A program made the translations under genes and the position numbers. Shown here piece after piece: positions 60,477 through 64,000 of a stretch of 64,000 nt of DNA. Location of the stretch: assembly GCF_006716565.1 (NCBI RefSeq), contig NZ_VFPG01000002.1, forward strand, positions 1,178,001-1,242,000. The letters run 5' to 3'. This DNA comes from Nocardia bhagyanarayanae (GTDB lineage Bacteria; Actinomycetota; Actinomycetes; Mycobacteriales; Mycobacteriaceae). The notes under the pieces were generated by a model, which worked only from the letters and a program-made list of their open reading frames with translations, searched no databases and had not been told where the DNA came from. Within the stretch, counting starts at the first letter, position 1; each line of letters starts with the position of its first letter.

Positions 60477-62102
60477 ATGAAAGTTGTGATCGTCGGCGGA
60501 GTGGCCGGTGGCATGTCGGCCGCCACCCGATTGCGCCGGCTGCGGGAATCGGCGGAAATCGTCGTTCTCGAACGGGGCGATCATGTGTCGTTCGCGAATT
60601 GCGGCCTGCCCTATTACCTCGGCGGGGTGATCCAGAAGCGGGAAGCGCTGCTGTTGCAGACTCCGGAATCGCTCGCCGAGCGGTTCCGGCTGGACGTGCG
60701 GGTGCGGCACGAAGTGGTGGCGCTGGATCCGGTGGGGCGCAGCGTCACCGTGCGTGATCTGGACTCGGGCCGCGAGTATGTCGAGTCCTTCGACGAACTG
60801 GTCCTGAGCACGGGCGCTGCCGCGATCGTCCCACCGTTGCCGGGGGTCGAGCGCGCCTTGGTGCTGCGCGATGTCGCCGATGTGGATCGGGTCGCCGAGG
60901 CGCTCGGCGGTGCGCGGTCCGCGGTGGTGGTCGGTGCGGGGTTCATCGGCGTGGAAATGGCCGAAAACCTTGTGCGACGGCAAGTTTCGACGACGGTGGT
61001 CGAGCGCGGCACGCAGGTGTTGGCGCCGATGGATGTCGAGATGGCGGCTCCCGTCGCGGCCGAGATGCGTGAACACGGGGTCCGGCTGGAATTGGGTGCG
61101 GAGCTGACTCGCGTCGACGCCGATTCGGTGACCCTTTCCGATCGGCGCGTGATCCCGGCCGATCTCGTGGTGATGGCGATCGGGGTGCGCCCGGAAAGCG
61201 CGCTCGCTCGCGAAGCCGGTCTCGAAATCGGTTCCGGCGGTGGCATTGTCGTGGACGAGCGGCTGCGCACGTCGGCGCCGCACATCTATGCCGTCGGCGA
61301 TGTGGTGGAGAAGCGGGACGCGGTGAGCGGGCAGTCGATGCTCGTCCCGTTGGCCAATGCGGCGAATCGGCAGGGGCGGTTGGTCGCGGACGTGATCGCC
61401 GGGCTGCCTGCCATCGACCCGCCCGCCCAGGCCACCGCGATCCTCGGCGTCTTCGACCTGACCGCGGCGACGACCGGATGGAGCGAGAAGCGACTGCGCG
61501 CGGCGGGACGCCCGTTCCGGGTGCTGCATTCGCATCCGTTCGCCCACGCCGGTTACTACCCGGACGCTCGCGCGATGTCGGTGAAACTGCTCGTCGATCC
61601 GGCTACCGACGAGATCCTCGGCGCGCAGGCTGTGGGTGGCGACGGCGTCGACAAACGCATCGACGTGCTGGCCACCGCCATGGCGGGCGGAATTCCGGCC
61701 TCCCGGCTGATGGACCTGGAGTTGGCCTACGCACCGCAGTTCGGTTCGGCCAAGGATCCGGTGAACATGCTCGGCTACATGGCCGACAATCTCCGCACCG
61801 GAGCGATTCGGACCGTGCAGTGGCACGAAATCGATGACATGATCGCCACCGGCGCACATGCGGTCGACGTGCGATCACCGGAGGAGTTCGCCGCCGGGTC
61901 CATACCCGGCGCACGCAACCTCCCGCTGGACGAACTCCGCGACCGGGCGGGCGAGATTCCCGCCGGTCCGGTCCTGGTGTTCTGCCAGGTGGGTCAGCGC
62001 GGCAATACCGCGACGCGTTTGCTGACCCAGCTCGGCCGTGACGCGATCAACCTCGACGGTGGATATCGCACCTGGCGTGACGCGACCGCCGCCGTCCGGT
62101 AG
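60477..62102 (+). CDS. CoA-disulfide reductase fused to rhodanese domain
   Basis: A 541-residue flavoprotein. FAD motif VVIVGGVAGGMSAA and redox Cys42 in SFANCGLPYYLGG open a pyridine nucleotide-disulfide oxidoreductase. NAD motif VVVGAGFIGVEMAENL and a dimerisation domain follow to about 440. A C-terminal rhodanese domain (about 455-541) carries the active Cys503 in FCQVGQRG. Such CoADR-RHD fusions reduce persulfides or polysulfides with NADH. It is controlled by the CstR-like repressor facing it. ATG 60477 after GGGAGG. Confidence 0.94.
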   Translation: MKVVIVGGVAGGMSAATRLRRLRESAEIVVLERGDHVSFANCGLPYYLGGVIQKREALLLQTPESLAERFRLDVRVRHEVVALDPVGRSVTVRDLDSGREYVESFDELVLSTGAAAIVPPLPGVERALVLRDVADVDRVAEALGGARSAVVVGAGFIGVEMAENLVRRQVSTTVVERGTQVLAPMDVEMAAPVAAEMREHGVRLELGAELTRVDADSVTLSDRRVIPADLVVMAIGVRPESALAREAGLEIGSGGGIVVDERLRTSAPHIYAVGDVVEKRDAVSGQSMLVPLANAANRQGRLVADVIAGLPAIDPPAQATAILGVFDLTAATTGWSEKRLRAAGRPFRVLHSHPFAHAGYYPDARAMSVKLLVDPATDEILGAQAVGGDGVDKRIDVLATAMAGGIPASRLMDLELAYAPQFGSAKDPVNMLGYMADNLRTGAIRTVQWHEIDDMIATGAHAVDVRSPEEFAAGSIPGARNLPLDELRDRAGEIPAGPVLVFCQVGQRGNTATRLLTQLGRDAINLDGGYRTWRDATAAVR

Positions 62103-62137
62103 TCCAAGTCCTCTTCCGAGAAAGGAAACAACACGAG

Positions 62138-62293
62138 ATGTGCCAACGAATCACCTGCCGACAGTGCGGCAAGCCCGGCTACAGCGGATGCGGCGAGCAC
62201 GTCGAGCAGGTGCTCGGCGATGTGCCGAAGGCGCAACGGTGTTCGTGCACCGAACAGGCGCGACCGCGCAAGCGGTGGTTCTTCGGCGGTTGA
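62138..62293 (+). CDS. Small Cys-rich zinc-ribbon-like protein
   Basis: A 51-residue protein with two Cys pairs: CQRITCRQCGKPGYSGCGEH at the start, and CSC after AQR. The tail is basic (RPRKRWFFGG). Small proteins of this type, with CRxCGKP near the start, occur widely in actinobacteria; the Cys and His suggest a zinc site. The ATG at 62138 has AAAGGAAA about nine bases upstream. It follows the CoA-disulfide reductase by 35 bases and is probably co-transcribed. Function unknown. Confidence 0.8.
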   Translation: MCQRITCRQCGKPGYSGCGEHVEQVLGDVPKAQRCSCTEQARPRKRWFFGG

Positions 62294-62363
62294 TACCGCC
62301 GCGAGTCAGAGGACTATCTGGCCTCCGACGGCGGCGCGGCGCCCGTAGTCGGCCACGGCCGAA

Positions 62364-64000
62364 TCATTCGACCAACTTCCCGTCGGTCGATACATCGCGC
62401 ATGAGTCGCGCTATCTCGGCAGGCACCTCAGGGATTTCCTCGCGCTCGATTCGACCAGGGCCCGACCACACGAAGTTCACCCGCAACGTGGGATCGAGCT
62501 CGGGGTAGTCGGAACGGTTGTGGCATCCACGGGTCTCGCGGCGTTCCAAGGCGGCCTCCAACGTAGCGCGTGCCGCGATCGCCGACGCCTTCAAGTCGAA
62601 GGCATGAGCCAGATCCTGAAACCCGGCGGCGTCGGGGTGCACGCCGATGTTCTTCATCCGATCCTCGACCTCATCGAGTTCGGACAGTCCCGCCCGGATC
62701 CCGCCCTCGTCGCGCACGACGCCCGCATGCTCGGTCATCGTATTGCGCAGTGCGCGCTGGAGAGCTCGCACGTTCTCCGGACCGTCGGCCGTCACGAGCC
62801 CGTCGACCTCGGCACGGGCATCCGCGAGCGCACCCTCCGACCGCCGCTGGGCCGACAGCTCGACCGAGTAGCGCGCGGCGGCCTCACCCACGATCCTGCC
62901 GTAGACGAGCAGCTCGATCAGGGAGTTGCCGCCGAGCCGGTTGGCGCCGTGCAGTCCGCTGGACGCCTCGCCGATCGCGTAGAGCCCCTCGACACCGGTG
63001 CCGTGATCCTCCGAACGCACCCACACGCCACCCATCGAATAGTGTGCGGTGGGCGCGATTTCGATCGGATCGCGAGTTATGTCGAGCATCTGCAACTCCA
63101 GCAGCGTCTGGTAGACGCGCGGTAGCCGCCGCATGATCGTCTCTCGCGGCAGATGCGAAACATCCAGCCAGACACCGCCATTCGCGGTGCCCCTGCCTTC
63201 CTTGATCTCCGTATAGGCGGCCAGCGCGACACGGTCGCGGGTCGAAAGTTCCATCCGTGCCGGGTCGTACCGCTTCATGAATCGCTCGCCCAGCGCGTTC
63301 CGGAGCATGCCACCCTCGCCGCGCGCGGCCTCCGACACCAGCGTGCCCGCGGCATTCTCGGGCTCGATGAGCCCCGAGGGGTGGAACTGCACGAGTTCCG
63401 GATCTCGGATCCGGCCGCCCACCAGCACGGCCAGCCGGAACGAGTCCCCGGTGTTCTCGTCGCGCCTGGACGACGTGCGACGCCAGATCCGGGTATGCCC
63501 TCCGGCGGCGAGGAACACGGCATCGGCCCGGAACACATAACGACCGCCGTCCTCGAGATCGAATCCGTACGCACCGAATACGACATTGTCGCGCACCAGG
63601 ATTCGGGTCACGTAGCAGGAATCGATGATCGGTACGCCGAGCTGGACGGCGCGGTTCACCAACGTTCGCTGGATTTCGAGACCGGTGTAGTCCCCGGCGA
63701 ACGCCGTGCGCCGGTAGGTGTGGGCGCCGAAGAACCGCTGCGAGATCCGTCCGTCGGATTCGCGAGCGAACGGCATGCCCCACCGTTCGAGATCCGCGAT
63801 TCCGCGGGCGGCGTTCTCGGTCACCGTCTGTACTGTGTCCGGCCGGGCGAGCAGGTAGCTCTCCGTGATCGTGTCCGCCGCATGTTGCTGCCAGCTGTCT
63901 TCGGCGTCCATTGTCGACAACGCGGCATTGACACCGCCCGCGGCGAGCGTGGTGTGCGCGTCGGCCTTCGGCCGCTTGCCGACCAGGAGCACATCCACGC
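62364..64000 (-). CDS. Fumarate reductase/succinate dehydrogenase-type flavoprotein (5' end outside the window)
   Basis: At least 544 residues of a FAD-dependent SDH/FRD/NadB-type flavoprotein; the N-terminal GxGxxG is beyond the right edge, as the first visible residues (VLLVGKRPKADAHTTLAAGG) normally follow it. Visible signatures: the FAD-linkage and substrate region THTTLAAGGVNAAL-like start, the FHPSG, TRDRVALAAY and PTAHYSMGGVWV segments and the EASSGLHGANRLGGNSL region, then a C-terminal helical domain. It lacks an iron-sulfur or cytochrome partner in view. It may be a fumarate reductase, succinate dehydrogenase, or L-aspartate oxidase relative. Confidence 0.92.
   Translation of the reverse strand, partial: VDVLLVGKRPKADAHTTLAAGGVNAALSTMDAEDSWQQHAADTITESYLLARPDTVQTVTENAARGIADLERWGMPFARESDGRISQRFFGAHTYRRTAFAGDYTGLEIQRTLVNRAVQLGVPIIDSCYVTRILVRDNVVFGAYGFDLEDGGRYVFRADAVFLAAGGHTRIWRRTSSRRDENTGDSFRLAVLVGGRIRDPELVQFHPSGLIEPENAAGTLVSEAARGEGGMLRNALGERFMKRYDPARMELSTRDRVALAAYTEIKEGRGTANGGVWLDVSHLPRETIMRRLPRVYQTLLELQMLDITRDPIEIAPTAHYSMGGVWVRSEDHGTGVEGLYAIGEASSGLHGANRLGGNSLIELLVYGRIVGEAAARYSVELSAQRRSEGALADARAEVDGLVTADGPENVRALQRALRNTMTEHAGVVRDEGGIRAGLSELDEVEDRMKNIGVHPDAAGFQDLAHAFDLKASAIAARATLEAALERRETRGCHNRSDYPELDPTLRVNFVWSGPGRIEREEIPEVPAEIARLMRDVSTDGKLVE

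Overview
The window reads as chromosomal DNA of a high-GC actinomycete. Codon use is strongly G/C-ended, GTG starts are common, and there is a mycolic-acid cyclopropane-synthase-type methyltransferase, an MmpL-type exporter, F420/LLM-type and P450 enzymes and a Tat-lipoprotein class A beta-lactamase. Together these suggest a mycolate-containing member of the Corynebacteriales, most likely Nocardia or a close relative. That assignment is inference; there is no rRNA in the window to confirm it. I see no tRNA, rRNA, CRISPR array or intact insertion sequence.

Layout. 0.1-8.5 kb: small envelope proteins, a ~1 kb non-coding island with inverted repeats and a striking three-copy hairpin element, ilvD, a second repeat-rich gap with a decayed ORF, a WYL regulator divergent from a DinB protein, an O-methyltransferase and a HbpS/GlcG-like protein. 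8.5-15.7 kb: a small alarmone synthetase, then a TetR regulator divergent from a four-gene, stop/start-overlapping operon for aromatic ring cleavage (extradiol-type VOC dioxygenase, FAH-family hydrolase, acyl-CoA ligase, MhpA-like flavin hydroxylase), with two palindromic operators between them. 15.7-22 kb: MmpL-type transporter, a deleted LLM-oxidoreductase pseudogene, and a membrane Ser/Thr kinase preceded by a 19-codon ORF.

22-40.8 kb is the centrepiece, a biosynthetic cluster I do not recognise. It holds a P450, a 3361-residue assembly-line protein (FAAL-ACP-KS-AT-DH-KR-ACP-C-FkbH), an ACP-thioester-reductase protein with a cholesterol-oxidase-like C-terminal domain, an alpha/beta hydrolase with a Cys nucleophile, a Gfo/Idh/MocA oxidoreductase and two glycosyltransferases (GT1-like and GT4-like). 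The inferred product is a fatty-acid-primed, once-extended, possibly glyceryl-linked, reductively released and glycosylated lipid.

40.8-54.8 kb: regulators (two TetR, PucR-like, large LuxR/LAL), an ABC1/UbiB kinase, a beta-lactamase, two unknown small ORFs, a frameshifted small membrane protein, an SDR under a well-formed promoter/operator, and three tandem alpha/beta hydrolases. 54.8-57.4 kb: a leader peptide with three consecutive Thr codons plus a terminator hairpin in front of an editing-domain-less threonyl-tRNA synthetase (a textbook-like attenuator), followed by a CMAS-type methyltransferase. 57.6-64 kb: an ECF41-type sigma factor divergent from its typical AhpD/carboxymuconolactone-decarboxylase partner, a VOC protein, and a CstR-like persulfide repressor facing a CoA-disulfide-reductase/rhodanese fusion across two operator palindromes. 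The window ends in a fumarate-reductase/succinate-dehydrogenase-type flavoprotein that runs off the right edge.
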